A model generated the notes under the pieces. The model made no database searches and was not told where the DNA came from. It was given only the letters and a program-made list of their open reading frames with translations. Of a stretch of 64,000 nt of DNA, positions 32,613 through 46,058 are shown piece by piece. A program made the translations under genes and the position numbers. The stretch covers positions 33,457,700-33,521,699 of the forward strand of contig OY821757.1 in assembly GCA_963682095.1 (NCBI GenBank), read 5' to 3'. The number at the start of each line of letters is the position of its first letter. Position 1 is the stretch's first letter. Source of the stretch: Potentilla sterilis (lineage: Eukaryota; Streptophyta; Magnoliopsida; Rosales; Rosaceae).

Positions 32613-34671
32613 GAAACATTTGGCGCCGTCTGTGGGAACCTGTGCGAAAAGTTTTGTTGCTCTACCAGCGGGTAGAGATCAATCATCAATTAGTCCAGTT
32701 GCCTTTAATCATTCCATCGGTAGGTAGTCCAGTAAAACCAAAAAAAAATTAAAAAAAAACCCCTGCTGCCATCAGCCCAGTCCAACTGGACAGCAGGCAT
32801 CCCGGCCCGGTCAACAAGTCAACCCAGCCCAGCGGGTCAGCTAGTCAACGGGTCTAGCCGCCCGGTCAACAGGCTAATGGGAAGGCTGCAGGAGCTGGCG
32901 TGGTGCCTCTGGTGCGTAGCAGCCCCAGGGAGCCGAAGCTCGCTCCTCGCGGTAGCACCTCCCGGTGACCCAAGCCGAGCGCCGCACACGTCGAGCATAT
33001 CCAACTCGGTCGGGTCCATCAGAAAGCCGCCGCAGCGCCGCTCACCTGCCCCCCCCCACCGTTGGCTCTATCCTGTTCGGAACCCAATGATCGAGAGTAC
33101 CGAATGCCACGGTTTAGGCACCGGTTCAAGGGGTTCGGAATCGCCAGGCTCCGGGTTCCGACGCGTGGTGCTGATCGTCAACTCCCGAGACCCCTCCTCA
33201 TTCCTTGGGCACCAGGTCAACCCGATGAGTCGTATCTCTCCGGTGCAGCTCGTCTCCAGTCCGGATGCAGGTCGTCCTCCGGTGCAAGCCGGCTTCCTCT
33301 CCGGTCCGTGTCGTCCTCCCCTTCGGGTAACCACTGGTCTTCATCTCCAGGCGCCACCGTGGGCCCCTTCTCTCCGGTTCGGCCGACCCCTTCATCTCCG
33401 GTTCGGTCACATTCCTCTACGGTTCGGGTCCTCGACGCTGGGCCCCCGTCTCCAGTCGTGCTCCTCTCTGGGGATGAGATGCGGGCATGACAGAAGAGAA
33501 GGAGAGGAGCAGAAAGAAGAAAAAACCAGAACAAGAAAAAAGAGCGGGAAAAGAAAGAAGAAAGAAGAAGAAGCGAAAAAAAAAAAGTCATCGGGCCATC
33601 ACCCGGTCAACGGGCCCAGCGGGTCAACACTGGTTTGACCGGGAACCATCTTCTCTAGACACCCACCAATTTCCTTTGGGCACCCGGCCCTTTCCACAGT
33701 TCAAACAAGTAGACAGCGACAGTGCTCCGAGCAACAAGTCAACCTGCTCACTTCCGGCAAAACTAAGTATTCAAACTCTCATAATTATGTTTGCTCCACC
33801 TTTATGCAAGTACTGTGCTCTATATTTATTTGGTAAGCATGTTAAACATAGACAGTTCCCGCTGTATTATAACCCTATACGCATGCTGTACCGTGCTACA
33901 CACATGGTTATTTTTGTACCGGCTAATAAATGTGCATGATTACCTGATTCACCGGTAAATTTTTAGCTTGTTGGTGCATAACATAGTCTTTCGTGTGTGA
34001 CTGGCCGAGTTCTATCCTCCAGAAAATGGTAGGCCAATAACAACTTATGGCTGAGGCATTCCACCGGGTAGGCCAGTAACAACTAAGGCTGAGGCATTCC
34101 AACGGGTAAGCCAACACCAGCGAAAGACTATGCATGACATCCTCAAGCAATATATGCCTTCATTCGATACATGATTATATATGTGTGTTCAATTAATGTC
34201 CGTAACCATGACATTCGTATCACCAGGCAGTCAACGTGTTCACAAGCATAGTATTACAACTCTGTGCTTGTTGTAAGTAGCTTCATTTCTAATTAATTGT
34301 TTTTTTTTTTTCTCTGAGGTACATATCAACCAAAGGCAGGTCAGCTACAGCGGGTCAGCAGGTCGGCTGCACCCGCGCTCTCCCCTCTAGTGCGGTAGGT
34401 ATCTTCAGCTTCACTGGTGGCTTTCTTCTCCGGTAGGGATCACCGGTGGCTTCCTTCCCCGGGTTCGCCGGTGGCTTACCTCTCTGGTGCGGGTTCAAAC
34501 TGATTGGGAAACCTGGGGGACTCGGCATTCGAACGCCCGGTAATGAGTCCATCTTACTTGAGGAGTTGGGGAACTAGTGGGGTAACATCACTCGGTCGTC
34601 ACTTACACTTGGCGGTACATGATATTAACTCTCCAAGTAAGATTGCCTCTTACTCGGGAACTTGGGGGACT
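32613..34671 (+). other. LARD-like element internal region, noncoding
   Basis: A primer-binding-type sequence, TGGCGCCGTCTGTGGGAA (32621-32638), follows the LTR; sites of this form are common in plant Ty3/gypsy elements. The rest is unusually GC-rich (about 32760-33480) and has many GTCAACGGG/CCGGTCAAC units. The longest open frame (32877-33638) has no gag, protease or polymerase motif and its codon choice looks random, so I do not call it a gene. A duplicated unit with GGTAGGCCA and GGCTGAGGCATTCCA lies at about 34030-34120. The stretch before the 3' LTR (ACTTGGGGGACT, 34660-34671) is the polypurine tract. Confidence 0.6.
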
Positions 34672-35125
34672 TGTTGACAGTATATATAGTGCACCGCCTA
34701 GCATATTCAACGACCTCGTAGACCGGCCAACAGGCGCGATAGGTCATACTTCCAGCATGAATCGGGTAGACCGACACCTCGGCTACATCTCCATTGTGGA
34801 AGATCACCGGTGCCACATCTGGAAGGCGTGCCACAGGGCTCCGCAAGAAGCTTCGTGAGCAGGAATACTGTGCCTCCATCCCACATTGGAAACATAGTGT
34901 AGGAGGGGGCCTTCCTTAGTTATAAAAGAAAGGCTTCCCTCTTAGAATCTAAGAACTGGCAACTGGGCATTCCACACTTGTAACACCACCGCAAAAGCTT
35001 ATTGGTCGGCCGTAGTATATTCTAAGTGGACGTAGCCATGCCCACCGTAGGCATGGTGAACCACTATAAATCCTTGTGTCGATTTATCTTTATTATTGCT
35101 TTTGTTAGGATCTTCGGGTTCTGAC
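34672..35125 (+). repeat. 3' LTR of the LARD-like element
   Basis: This is an intact 454-bp LTR (TGTTGACAG to TTCTGACA). A TATA-like TTATAAAAG lies at about 34920-34928. It serves as the uninterrupted reference that defines both insertions in the 5' copy. Confidence 0.93.
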
Positions 35126-35130
35126 AGAAA

Positions 35131-35402
35131 CAGAAACTCTTAAAACCTTCGATGTTTTCAGAAACGTTGAGACATTGTAGACTTCTAAACCGATTAGGAT
35201 TCCTAATGTAATAAGGAATCCTCCTTTAAATCAAACTCTTCATAAATTCAGCACTTTTCGACATTTAAGCTTATTTCATAAACCAACTCTACCAAAAACT
35301 CATGACTCAACTAAACGACTCTAAATTACAACAATAAGGGTTAAGCAATTGCATAAATGGGGATAAAACACATTAAGAATGTCGCATATTATGCTCTTAT
35401 CA
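35131..35402 (-). mobile_element. Athila-like element A, 3' LTR, part 3 of 3
   Basis: This is the terminal part of the LTR, with AATAAGGGTTAAGCAATTGC and the end GCTCTTATCA. It matches the start of element C's LTR in reverse complement. Confidence 0.88.
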
Positions 35403-37387
35403 ACTACCCCACACTTAGCTTTTGCTAGTCCCTTAGCAAAATAAAACAAAAGAATTTATTACAATTGCCCCTAAATGATTGTCTCAGAATCTTTTAAACA
35501 CATAGCTTTCAAGTTTAAACATTCAAATGTAAGCACAATAATTCCAAGCGTCATAGAAATGTTTTATGGTATGAATACGTAAGAAGTGAGAAAATAAGCA
35601 TGTAAGCATATCAAGTTAATTCAATCCTCCTCACTAGGCATACTCTCTTCTTTTCACTCATGATATAGCAATATTCACTCAAAGTATATACAATAGAACA
35701 GATTGTAAGGCAACAAATAGCTTGCATATTTCATAAAATAAAAGCAATTTGTGAATAATATTGTCAAGATAAACTTCATATAACAACTATATGCACTAAT
35801 GGACCAAAACCATAAGCTTGACTCTTGAGATAATCTCCACATACAAAGTTCACCTATTTTAAGAATCAGGAGAAAGATCTTTAAGAGAAATATAATGGGG
35901 TTCGGCATAAGGTATTCGAATTTAGGAATGTGGTGATCAAATTGTCACCAAGACGTATCAAAGCCTAATTCTCCTTATGACTTCACTTCATGGGCCAAAT
36001 ATCATCTTGTTGGACACATTCTTCATTCTTTTCTTTCCCAAAACATAGTGAAAATGGACAAAGGTCAAATATAACAATGATAGACCTTCAATTTACACAT
36101 GAACTCCAATTTCACAACAACTTAGCAATGTTTTCCATTCTAAAACCGTGCCCTTCTCTTTTGTTTCAATTCGGATCGATTTCTTTCTTTATTTTTCTGT
36201 CCGAAACAATTATTTTTTTTCTTTCTTTTCTCAAGTTCACCCCACACTTATTTCACAACATCAGTCCAAATTCACAATTCTAAAATCAAGGTTTACCAAG
36301 TCTTGAGAACAAATGTAAAGATATAGCTATTCTAAGGTCAAGGAATGTGTATCATGGTGATGAAAGAAAGACTCAATATAAGTTAAAAGGGGTTAAAACT
36401 AAGGAGTCCCACGATTCGCACAAATTAGGCACAAGCTTTATTTGGCTTTGGTGGTAATCTTAGTAAGATATTTTTAATCACTTTCGAAATCAAGGCAGTC
36501 ATGAATAATAGTCTCAAAAATCATCAAGAGCAAGTTCTAGCATTCTAGAGTTCATTAAAAGATATGACACAAAGTCATTGAATATTCAAAGAATGATGAA
36601 GTTTAGATAAATTCTGCCATGTTTATTATCTTTATCGCACAAGAAGAACGTATTTGGCACAAAAGCTCACATAGAATATTATGGAAACAATTTAACTCAA
36701 ACATGCACTTTTTATCATATGTCAATCAAAATCTCACATGTTCATACCAATCACCATATCCATGAAACTCACAATTATTTTTTTTTATGATTATGCAAAA
36801 CCATCATTTATGCATTCAAAGATATAATCATCATAGACTTTTTAGGGGCATCGTAAGACTCAATCTTAACCTAAAAACAATGAAAATTTTTATATTTTTC
36901 TGAAGTTTCCGATTTTCTTTTTCTTGACTCAAAACAAACAAAAACAAACCATGGAAACATGTATCTCTACCCCACACTTTGAAAATTACATTGTCCCCAA
37001 TGTAAATCAGAAATAATATTGTAATTTCTAAGCATTTGATAATTACACACGTCTCATACATATACAATTCAACCAAAAAGAGTTTAGGGATTTAGAAAAT
37101 GCAAACTCTCGTTGATGGCTCATTCACAATTTTGGTTGAAATGGGTTGCCTCTCATGCAACCCTTAATTGTTTATAGTCCTTTAGATTAGACTCTTCTTC
37201 ATGCAGATTAGGATCTTGGTGCGTCCTCTAGATCTATTTCCTCAATAGTGTGCTCCTCAAAAATCTCGTAGTAAGGTTTGAGTCTAGGCCCATTTACCTT
37301 AAACACTTTTCCTGTTTCAATAATTTAAATTTCTATAGCACCATGAACTAACACATTAGTAACAATATAAGGACCAACCCATCTAGA
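35403..37387 (-). mobile_element. Element A internal 3' region and pol remnant
   Basis: The region starts at the polypurine tract (ACTACCCCACACTTAGC) and hairpin and follows the noncoding 3' region of Athila-1 throughout. Extra purine tracts occur near 36239-36249 and 36969-36979 (read on the minus strand). At about 37200-37387 it contains the degraded end of integrase, recognisable from the sequence for VNG followed by KPYY. It breaks off inside the WVGPYIV segment, where element B begins. The rest of element A must lie to the right of the window. Confidence 0.8.
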
Positions 37388-38433
37388 TGATGAAATTATT
37401 TCCAAGCATATTTGTACCTGCAAAACAACTTCATACATATATTACCCTTCTTGTGTTGATTGTAGTATTGACAAGTAGGGATCGTTCTATCCGAGGAAAT
37501 CAAGGGCATTTAATCACATAAAGTATCACATAATTATATGGAGGGTTTGGATTTTGATCTAAATACCTACTGAATTTACGAAATTAAAACCTAAATTATT
37601 ATTTACACATGATCATCTTCTCCACATAAACACATAACACAAAATCACTTACACATGTATTAATCGAAATTAAAGACTTACGACAACAAGTATTTTTCAC
37701 ATAACACTTAAACAAATTCAGTTCCAATTCTAACCCTCAACGGTTCATCTAATCGTTAAGACTTCATAATTATTTAGAATAAACTCAGCGTATAACCCTA
37801 AACATAGTGCTAATCAGTTTAAAGACACTCAGTGTAGAAATTAAACATGAAGAACACATAAGCACAATAAGCCGAATTAGAGACATGCAACAAGTATGGC
37901 GTCACCTCACCTTGCTTTAACATGTTAATTTTCATGGTTATTACAGCCCTAATTAATCAACTTAAATCACAACAACTCAGCGTATGATGCAATCCAAATT
38001 AACTTGGTGGATAAAATCGGTACCTAGGAACTGCCACAAAGTTAGCCCTTAAGCACACGATTTGTGAGGCTTGAACTCATGAAAATTAATCAAATAATAT
38101 CAAGAACACATGTAAAAACTACTGCCCTTAATCAATAAATTACGAAATCAACATGAACAAGTTAGTACGAAATCATATAGAAACTCTGAATGAATTTCAG
38201 AAGTCAAAAAGAACCCTGAATAAAATTCGGAAATCATAGTATAACATACAAAACTGAAAACTATAATCCATAAAACCATACAATGATAAATCGTAATATA
38301 TACAGAAAATATAAAAAGCCATGAGTTACACGAATCACTTTAGAAGAACCTTGAAGATGCTTCGGCAAGAGATGATTTGATGATGAAAGGGTGGTGCGAT
38401 TTTGATGATGGAAGGTGGTTTGGCTTCTATAAT
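37388..38433 (-). mobile_element. Athila-like element B, 3' LTR, part 1
   Basis: The LTR starts TGATGAAATT directly after pol sequence of element A (CTAGA at 37383-37387), so B is an insertion into A. The part includes GATCGTTCTATCCGAGG and four CTCAGCG-type sites (37736-37742, 37784-37790, 37828-37834, 37976-37982). At 37983 it shows the empty site of the CACTA insertion. It is cut at 38433 by element C. Confidence 0.82.
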
Positions 38434-40379
38434 TGATAAGAGCATAACATGCGACATTCTTGATGTGTTTTATCCCCATCTATGCAATTGCTTAACCCTT
38501 ATTGTTGTAATATAGAGTCATCGAGTCTAGTTAGGAGTCTTTCGCAGAGTTGGTTGTGAATTGAGCTTAAATGTCGAAAATTGCATGATTTATGAAGAGT
38601 TTGATTCAAAGTAGGATTGCTTATTACTTTGGGAATCCTAATCGGTTTAGGAGTCTACATGTCTCGACATTTCTCTAAAAGTCAAAGGTTTTAAGATTTT
38701 CAATCAAAGTAGAACTCCTTGTTGAACTAGGAAATCCTGACAGAATCAGTAATCTATCAAATTGTGCTATATTTTATCTTCTCTTTCTTATATAATTTTT
38801 CTCTTATTTTCAGGAATAAATTGAAGAATTTTCGTTAGAAACAAAAGAAAAAAATCGGATTTAAATGGGAAGCATGCCGAGCACATGCCATGAAGCTTGC
38901 TAATCAAGGAACAAAGAAAGCATGTCGTGCACATGAGAAGGAGAAGAAGAATTTGGACTGAATTACAAAAGGAAAAGAAGAATTCGGATTAAAAGAAGAA
39001 GATTGTTGCCGAACTACATGAGGAATTCAATGCCGAATGTGGACTTAATTCCATACAGATTCATTTAGGGTTTGACGAATTATACAAGGGAAGAATATTC
39101 AGTTGTTATCAGGAATAATTCGGCATACAAAGGAAGGAAGGAAGGAAGAGTCTTGCCTTGCAAGAAAAGAAAAGAGAGTTTCGGCACAACTCTTTGGGCC
39201 GAACCCTAGCATCTTTGCCGAAACCCTAGCTCCCTCTTCCTCCTATAAATACTTCGGCATAACACTTGAAATCGCTTCTTGTCTCTCATACTTTCACTTA
39301 GCCAAAATGTTGCCGAACCCTCACCACAATACCAAAGAAATATAAGCCGAACTCCCCCTCCATCACCATACCAAAATCGCATCTCCATCTCCACCGAATC
39401 AACCATTTCCGAATCCTACTTCAAGGTTTCTACAAAGTGTGATTCACTCTACTCTCATGGCTTTATATTTTCTTTGTAATTACAATACTTTGTCTATGAA
39501 GATTGTATGTATTTGTGGATGTTTATTTGGTTTTATTAATTCTATTTTGGATTTTCGGATTAGCTACTTGATTATCTAAATTTCGGGTTGTGTTCTTAAT
39601 GTATTTCTATTTTAATCAGAGTTTATGATATTGTTTAATTTGCATGTGTTCTTGATTATGTTTTGGTTTATTTTCTGAATTCGTATGCACAACAAGTTTA
39701 ATGCATGAGGGCAGCCTTGATCATGGCTGAACCTTGTGTGTTTGCTTCATATGCCGAATAACATATGAGATGTATTATGCGCGCAGTTGATTCATCTTGT
39801 ATGCGTTTAAAGGGCTAGAGTAATTCTGAAGATATACATGTTGATGGGGTGAGGTGACGCCATACTTGTTACTTGTTTCCAATTCGACTCATTGTGCTTA
39901 TGTGTTTCTTTGTTTAAATTCTACGCGAAGTGTCTTTGAATTAATTAACACTATGTTTAGGATCATGCGCGAAGCTAGTTCTGAATAATTAAGAAGTTTT
40001 GCTAATTAGATGAACCGCGAAGGGCACTAATTAAATTGGAACTAAAACTAATCTTGAATACTTGTCGAATGCTTTATTATTGCCTTGTACGAAATTGTTA
40101 TATGTTATGTGAGTTTTGTGTTTAGTGTTATGTGTGAGAGATGATGATCATATGTATATATTAATTTAGATTTTATTTTCGTAATATTCAGTAGTTTTTA
40201 GATATAAAATCCAAACCCCCCGATATGATTATGTGATACTTTATGTGATTAAATGCCCTTGATTTTCCCGGATAGAACGATCCCTACTTGTCAATACTAC
40301 AATCAACACAAGAAGGGTAAATATATATATATATGAAGTTGTTTTACAGATATAAATGTGCTTGTAAATAATTCTATCA
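38434..40379 (+). repeat. Element C 5' LTR
   Basis: A 1,946-bp LTR (TGATAAGAGC to TTCTATCA). A TATA box (CCTATAAATAC) lies at 39242-39252 after a C/T-rich stretch. Sites of CGCGAAG type lie at 39780-39786 (CGCGCAG), 39924-39930, 39968-39974 and 40016-40022. The GGATAGAACGATCCCTAC motif lies about 100 bp before the LTR end. Confidence 0.93.
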
Positions 40380-40380
40380 T

Positions 40381-40398
40381 TGGGGCCGTTGCCAGGGA
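40381..40398 (+). promoter_or_regulatory. Element C primer-binding site, tRNA-Asp, degenerate
   Basis: TGGGGCCGTTGCCAGGGA differs from the tRNA-Asp complement at two of 18 positions (positions 4 and 14). This agrees with the age of the element. Confidence 0.85.
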
Positions 40399-41516
40399 AA
40401 TTAGAATTGTTTAATTTCATGAAGTGTTACTTTGTAACAATGTTTATTTGCAAATTTGAGATGTGTATAATTTTTCTTTTAAAGTTTCGGAATTGTAATA
40501 GTAATTAGGATTTTTTGTTTGTGATTTTCAATTATTGCCGAATTATATATTTTATCATGTGATATATGTTTGTAACACTTAGTTTAAATTGCTAAGAAGT
40601 TTAGGGATTTATTTTTATTTGATTTGTTTTGAGTTTCAAGGGGAAGAGGAATAGGTAAGGTTACTTATGTGAATAATAGCCTTAACCCTTCATGTTATCT
40701 CTTGAGGTTTCATGAGGTTGAGGGCGACTTTTATTGACACTTGTGGTACTGTCAACACGAGGTTGTTCTTAACTGAGTAAAGGGCATAAATGTTCCCCTA
40801 TTAGTTCGTTTGTTTCTATTATGGATGTCAAAGTTTGTTTAACTAGATCTCAAGGCCCACAGACTGCTATCTCTTCTCTGTGAAGGGGGCGATAGGGAGT
40901 TTACTCTCCGTGGTAACCAACAAAGAGTCTTGCCTTGCTCCATCTTAGAACTTTCGTTTTAGCCTTCTGAAACCACGGAACAACTATGTGTCTAGACGAT
41001 AACACCTAGGCCGCACGTCCACCGAGCTTTGAACCTTAGAGTAAATTTCAGCAAAAGTGAGTTTTGAGACTTGAATTAAAACGTTGAAAGCTTTAACTTT
41101 TAAGGTATATCGGATGAAAGCATGATACTACCTTGGGTTGTTTCAGCCCATTGCACCGTTATCTCCTCTGCTCCACGTACCTTGAATTTTAAAGTTGTGT
41201 GAATAAAAGCAATTAGACTCTAAGGTTCAACATATTTGATGTGCTTTAATATTTTCGGAAATATTGATAAATTGTGAACCGAATTCCTTGTTATACTTGT
41301 AAATTTCGTGTGCTATATACTTGTAAATTTTCATAATTATACTTATACAATTGTTTGTTTTACTTGTAAAAATGTTGAAGTTTCGTGATGCATACAAAGA
41401 AAGTTACAATACAATACTACTAACTTACACTTATACAATCTAACTATATTTTGAAATTTTGTTTCTTGTTTTTGTTTTCTAATTCCTTGAAATCTTTGAA
41501 ATTCTCATATCAATGA
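40399..41516 (+). promoter_or_regulatory. Element C leader, single copy of conserved block
   Basis: The leader has no coding capacity. The part from about 40840 to 41193 is the plus-strand counterpart of the block that is duplicated in Athila-1 (CCCACAGACTG to CCACGTACC). Close to gag there are degenerate ACTTGTAAATTT units, as in Athila-1. Confidence 0.65.
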
Positions 41517-44087
41517 ATGTCCAGTCATAAAGTGTGGACCAAACGTATAAAAGGAGAGTTTCAAAGAATCATTGAATAAGGGGATCTTAACGTCAAAATC
41601 ACCAATTCTCACATCGAGGAAGATCTTGACGTTGATTTCCCTAGTCCACCAATCGAAGCACGGATCATCACACCTACATCGTCACGCTTTTCACCATCAT
41701 CGTCAACCGTTCATGAGCAAGAAGAGACAAATTCTTAGCTTAATCCATTGTTACTTGACGAGCCAGAATTTGAGTTACTAGCAAGCCCATTTCCTCAAGG
41801 TTATTTGAACTTCAACTTACATGATTCTACACCACCAAGAATGGCATCAATCAGAGAATAGAATGGACATGTAGCTAGGGACGACTTGGTGCCCTCTAAC
41901 ATCACTTATCCAGCCGTAGCAGCTAGTAAATCTGAATATTTCGAGCTTCGTGGTGGATTCATAAGCGAGCTACCTAAGTTCTATGGACTTGCGGGTGAGG
42001 ATTCGAATTCTCACTTGCAACAATTTCAATTCACATGCGAGTCCATGTGTCCTAAAGGAGCTGATATACAACTTGTGAAGATGAGAGCCTTTCCATTTTC
42101 ACTTGATGTCAAGGTGAGGAAGTGGTTGTTTGCCATGCCTAGTGGGAAGATTATCATTTGGAACACAATGGTACATGAGTTTCTTCTCAAGTACTTTCCA
42201 GCTTCAAGAGTGACTCAGCTGAAGAGTCAGATTACAGCAATCAAGTAAGCTCAAGACGAGCCATTTTACGATTACTATGATCGGTTCAGGAGTCTCATTG
42301 CCTCTTGTCCAGCTCATAGTATTTGTGAGGGTCTTCTCCTTCAATACTTTTATGAAGGAATGCGTGACTATGATAAGGAGTTCCTTGACTCAGTAGCAGG
42401 AGGATCGTTCTTAGAGAACGACAATGTGGAAGCCACGACATTGTTAGAGACTCGAGCCTTGAAGAACCAACAATCTCAACCTCAAACTCGTCCAAAGCAA
42501 GTGCACGAGACAAGGGCCAATCCGGCCCTATAAGAAAAGGTTGACAAGCTTGCCAACATGATGGCACAACTTATGAAGTCTCAAAGAGCTCAAGTATGAG
42601 GGGTATGTGCTGAAGGACACCCTACGGATCAATGCCCTCAAATGGGAGGTGAGAATTTTGAGGAGGTGAACGCTTTGGGCTACCAAGGAGGAGGAGGTTA
42701 CCAAAATAACTTCAATCCAAGATGGTGTGATCACCCCAACTTCAGGTGGTCCAACAATGATAATGTACTCAAGCCCAATGCACTGAATGCCATGCCATTT
42801 CAACCAAGGACAGCTGTACCTAATCAAAGGCCGCAAGCCCCATTCATTCCACAAAATCAAGGTGTGCCTACAACACCTAACTTTGATGAGATACTGAAGT
42901 CTCTAGCCATGGGGCAAAGCCAATTGAACGCCTCTACACAAGCCTTGTTGGTGGTGCAGCAAACGAATGCAAAAGACATAACCGAGCTCAAGAATCAAAT
43001 GGGGCAGGTTGTGGACTTCATGAGGCAATTCAATGAGCAAGGGAAGCTACCCTCAAATGTTATCAAGAACCCTAGAAAGGAGCAAGCACAAGCAATTACC
43101 ACAAGGAGTGGTAGAGTTCTTGAAGGACCGGCACCAAGAGTACCGACGAAGAAGAGTGAGGTCGTGAGAAATAATGAGGCCGGTGATGATACACACGGCA
43201 ATAATGATGCCGAGCATGGTGAAGCAAGCAAAGAGGATCTCGAAATAATGAAGAAAACAGACCTTGAGAAAGATCCAGCCACCTCCAATAAAGAGGCACC
43301 AAAGGTAAACGATTTTAACTCAAGTGATTTAGTTAAAACTAACCCAATTTCGTGTCCACCTTTTCCCTCTAGGTTCAACAAGTCCAAAAAGGAAAAATCA
43401 GATCAAGAGGTGTTGGTGGTATTAAGAAAAGTACAGGTGAATATCCCTTTTTTGGAATGCATCAAGCAGATTCCCGAGTATGCAAAATTTTTGAAAGAAT
43501 TGTGCATGACAAGAAGACATACGAGGGAGGAGCAGGTAGTGCGCATGAATGAGACGGTTTTGACCCTTATTCAAAGGAAACTACCTCCCAAAATGAAGGA
43601 TCCAGGAAGTTTCACCGTTCCATGTGTTATTGGAAACACACGTTTTGAGAATGTTATGTTAGACTTAGGAGCTTCCATAAATGTAATGCCTTTGAATGTG
43701 TATAATTGTCTAAGTCTAGAACCTCTTAAAATAGACAATGTGATTATCCAATTGCCGGATCGTTCTAACAAATATCATAAGGGATATGTTGAAGATGTTT
43801 TTGTGCAGGTGAACCATCTAATATTTCATGCAGATTTTTATGTGTTAGAGATGGAGGAATCAACTTTGAATTCCACTCAATTACTCTTAGGACGTCCATT
43901 CATGAGGACGGCAAGAACAAGAATAGATGTTGCCGAAGGCAACCTCGCCATGGAATTTGATGTTGATGTCATAAGCTTCAATGTATTTGAAGCTATGAGG
44001 TATCCAATTTCTGATCTTAAACCGTGCTATGTTGTTGATGTTGTTGATTATATTGCACAGGTTTTATCAGAAACTTTGGATCAATAG
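41517..44087 (+). pseudogene. Element C gag-protease, nonsense-ridden gag
   Basis: All parts lie in one frame from the ATG at 41517 to the UAG at 44085-44087. Gag has several stops (for example at 41577-41579, 42246-42248 and 42597-42599), but the capsid is readable (LPKFYGLAGEDSN, AFPFSLD). From 42642 to 44085 the frame is open for 481 codons and includes the linker ITTRSGRVLEG and the protease site MLDLGASINVMP. The zinc knuckle is destroyed (the Cys codon before GVC is a stop). The junction that is a stop in Athila-1 (15753) reads through here, showing that gag and protease were originally one frame. Confidence 0.88.
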
Positions 44088-45812
44088 GAACTAGCTATTG
44101 AGATGGGGGCCGGAATTGACGAAAAAAGGGAGGAGATGAGTTCGAATGAGGCACGGCTCGAACTTGAGCCGTGCATAGCAAAAGTTGTCACCAAGCTAGA
44201 GGCAACCCCTCTCCTAAGGTATAATAAATTTTCGTCATTTCCAATTTCCACTAGTAAATTGTTACCATCTGTGGAACCGGCCCCAAACTTAGAGCTTAAG
44301 GCTCTACCCGATCATCTTAAGTATGTATACTTGGGAAATGATGACACTCTACCAGTTATTGTGCCATCAACATTGAGCGAGCAGCAAGAGGAAAGATTGA
44401 TCGATGTGCTTAAGTGGAACAAGACCGCCATTGGTTGGACTTTGACGGATATCAAGGGTATAAACCCTACTACTTGTGTGCACATGATTTTGTTGGAAGA
44501 AGGAGCCAAGCGTACTAGGGAGGGTCAGAGACGTTTACACCCCCTATGATAAAAATTGTGAAGGACGAGGTGATCAAATTACTTGATTGTGGCGTTATAT
44601 ATCCCATCTCGGATAGCCAATGGATTTCACCCGTCCAAGTCGTACCCAAGAAGAGTGGAGTTACAGTTGTGAAGAATGACAAAGATGAGCTCATGCCACA
44701 ACGATTGGTGACAGGTCATAGGATGTGCATCGATTACAGAAAGTTGAATGCTACTACACGCATGGATCACATGCCTTTGCCTTTCATGGACCAAATGTTG
44801 GAGAGATTAGCTGGACACGAGTTCTATTGCTTTTTGGATGGGTATAGCGGGTACAATCATATATGCATTCACCCGGATGACCAATAAAAGACAATGTTTA
44901 CATGCCCCTTTAGTACGTTTGCTTATCGACTCATACTTTTTGGTTTATGCAACGCACCAGGTACGTTCCAACGTTGTATGTATTCCATATTTTCGGATTT
45001 TATTGAGAATATTATTGAAGTCTTTGGATGATTTTAGTGTTTATGGAAAATACTTTGATACATGTTTGAAAAATTTGGAATTAATCTTGGAAAGATGTGT
45101 GAAAACTAACCTTGTATTAAATTGAGAAAAATGTCATTTCATGGTTAAACAAGGGATAGTTTTGGGACACATAATATCTGCAAAGGGAATAGAGGTTAAT
45201 AAGGCTAAAACTGTGAGGGAGATTCGTTCTTTTCTTGGCCATGCAGGTTTTTATAGGAGGTTCATCAAAGACTTCTCTTTGGTGGCGAAACCCTTGTGTT
45301 CCCTATTGCAGAAGGATGTTCCATTCGTGTGGAGCAAGGAGTGTGAAGAGGCTTTCGGCAAGCTTAAGGAGTTATTGACATCGGCACCTATCATGGCGCC
45401 ACCAGATTGGAGATTGCCATTTGAGCTCATGTGTGATGCATCAGACTATGCCGTTGGAGCAGTTTTGGAATAAAAAAAAGAAAAGTGGCTGAATGCTATA
45501 TATTATGCCTCTAAAACTTTAAATGATGCTCAATTAAATTACTCCACCACAGAAAAAGAGCTTTTGGCTATTATTTTTGCTTTAGAGAAATTTCGTTCTT
45601 ATCTTTTGAACTCTAAAGTGATTGTTTATTCAAACCATGCAGCCCTTAGGTACTTGATGAAGAAGAAAGATGCCAAACCATGTTTGATTTGATGGATCCT
45701 CTTATTCCAAGAGTTGGACATCGAGATCAAGGACAAAAAGGGAAGTGAAAATGTTGTGGCGGATCACTTGAGCAGAATTGTGCAAGAGGAGGAATCGCTC
45801 CCTTTGAGAGAA
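44088..45812 (+). pseudogene. Element C pol part 1: reverse transcriptase and RNase H
   Basis: Pol continues in frame after the UAG (ELAIE...), with LPDHLKYVYLGNDDTLPVIV. One C is missing from a run near 44535, shifting the frame, and a TAA lies at 44885-44887. At about 45028 two bases are missing just before the catalytic motif, so FMDD becomes a frame break followed by DDFSVYGKYF. A TGA replaces Trp in LNWEKC (45122-45124), about ten residues are missing before VREIRSFLGHAGFY, and RNase H has a further stop at 45471-45473. The segment ends at the target site of element E (GAGAA, 45808-45812). Confidence 0.88.
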
Positions 45813-46058
45813 TGTTGGGCACCCTAGCATCCATACCCATATTTACTCTTGACACCTTTTCGTGTTGAAGAGACCAAGTGTTGTAGGTTGCTGCCAGCTA
45901 TTAGTTGTCCTCTAGCTAAGATGTTTTGCGAGACCTCTTGGTCCTATATATTGTATCGATTGCCTTTTTGGGTTAGCTATGAAATGAATATTATCTAAAC
46001 TTTACATTTCTGCATTTTCTTTTGTTGTTTCCCAACATTGGTATCCAGAGCAGGTTCG

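Larger units (their letters stand above)
29036..35125 (+). mobile_element. Non-autonomous LTR retrotransposon (LARD-like), with two nested elements
   Basis: The two ends are related LTRs: 29036-32612 (split by two insertions) and 34672-35125 (454 bp), both starting TGTTGACAG and ending TTCTGACA. The internal part (32613-34671) has a primer-binding site after the 5' LTR and a purine-rich tract before the 3' LTR, but no gag or pol. GAAAC follows the element (35126-35130) and AAAAC precedes it; the related LTR of element C has a single GAAAC there, so the left copy has one change. It must have moved using proteins of another element. Confidence 0.9.

Noticed and set aside
32877..33638. 253-codon frame in the LARD-like element
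   Set aside because: GC-rich sequence gives several long overlapping frames on both strands; no gag or pol motif.
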